DNA from: Nostoc sp. XA010
Lineage (GTDB): Bacteria > Cyanobacteriota > Cyanobacteriia > Cyanobacteriales > Nostocaceae
Assembly: GCF_020829625.1 (NCBI RefSeq)
Contig: NZ_JAIVFX010000005.1
Coordinates: forward strand, 186,001-250,000
Reading direction: 5' to 3'
DNA length: 64,000 nt
A program made the translations under genes and the position numbers. Shown in pieces: positions 63,759 through 64,000 of this stretch. Numbering within the stretch: position 1 is the stretch's first letter; each line of letters opens with the position of its first letter. Below the pieces are notes generated by a model. That model was not told the DNA's origin and did not search any database. It saw only the letters and a list, made by a program, of their open reading frames with translations.

Positions 63759-64000
63759 TAGAGGTAGATTAGTACGTTTAATGTCAGGTTCGCACCTAAC
63801 AGAAGATAGAGGTTAGTCAAAAGACAACTTTTTACTTAACTAATTACTTTAGCTTATTTCAACATACATAAATGAAAGAGCGATCGCTTAACCAAGTAGA
63901 TTGTGGTTACAGACATAGTAGGACAACTCAACACTATTAAAGTTTTCAGTGTATTTATATAGATATCTTTTGCACATCAATAATGAAACTGTCGAACCCT

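Overview
The window looks like chromosomal DNA of a filamentous, probably heterocyst-forming cyanobacterium of the Nostoc/Anabaena group. The evidence is the abundance of the HIP1 octamer (GCGATCGC), oxygenic photosynthesis genes (psaI, psbEFLJ, ycf48, rubA, ndhCKJ), XisH/XisI proteins, a PatD-like protein, and gene junctions filled with heptanucleotide STRR repeats and GC-rich palindromes typical of Nostocales. No ribosomal RNA operon, prophage or CRISPR array is visible.

Layout. 1-8.9 kb: 3' part of an alkaline phosphatase, a PEP-CTERM protein, argG, a DedA membrane protein, a STAS protein, a coiled-coil protein, rpsF, a FAH-family hydrolase and a Tic20 homologue. 9-12.7 kb: a Cys-rich 65-residue protein and a large acidic protein with internal repeats. 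12.9-18.0 kb: a photosynthesis block. psaI runs rightwards and converges on the leftward rubA - ycf48 - psbE - psbF - psbL - psbJ cluster, and the overlapping ndhC-ndhK-ndhJ operon lies to its right. Four of these genes are under 50 codons and had to be read directly from the sequence.

18.2-24.3 kb is an accessory island: a MITE-like element, a Pepco/Trypco-type protein followed by a broken caspase (the first 44 codons only), a 21-bp minisatellite, palindromic repeats, an overlapping P-loop ATPase/TPR gene pair and an overlapping xisH-xisI pair. This is the most defence-like part of the window.

24.3-36.6 kb: a PstS-like binding protein, a Ser/Thr kinase with a duplicated glycine loop, the coxB-coxA-coxC terminal oxidase operon divergent from the haem A genes ctaA-ctaB, a hicB-hicA toxin-antitoxin pair, an orphan HicB-like protein and a second, zinc-ribbon kinase. 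36.7-48 kb: a ferredoxin/metallo-beta-lactamase fusion, a minisatellite enclosed by inverted repeats, dhaK-dhaL, ftn2, pdhA, an aldose epimerase, tRNA-Lys, a Uma2 protein and class II aldolase. 48-64 kb: nitrilase, MarC, trxA, guaB3, a YdcF-like protein, a second hicB-hicA pair, a tnpB-less IS200/IS605-type remnant that keeps an omega-RNA-like end, sbcD, cysH, an efflux pump with its divergent TetR regulator and an operator-like palindrome, a PatD-like protein, a bifunctional (p)ppGpp enzyme and a sensor kinase.

The observations I rate highest are the IS605-type remnant that could be an orphan guide-RNA unit, the accessory island with its ATPase/TPR pair and broken caspase, and the minisatellite enclosed by inverted repeats.
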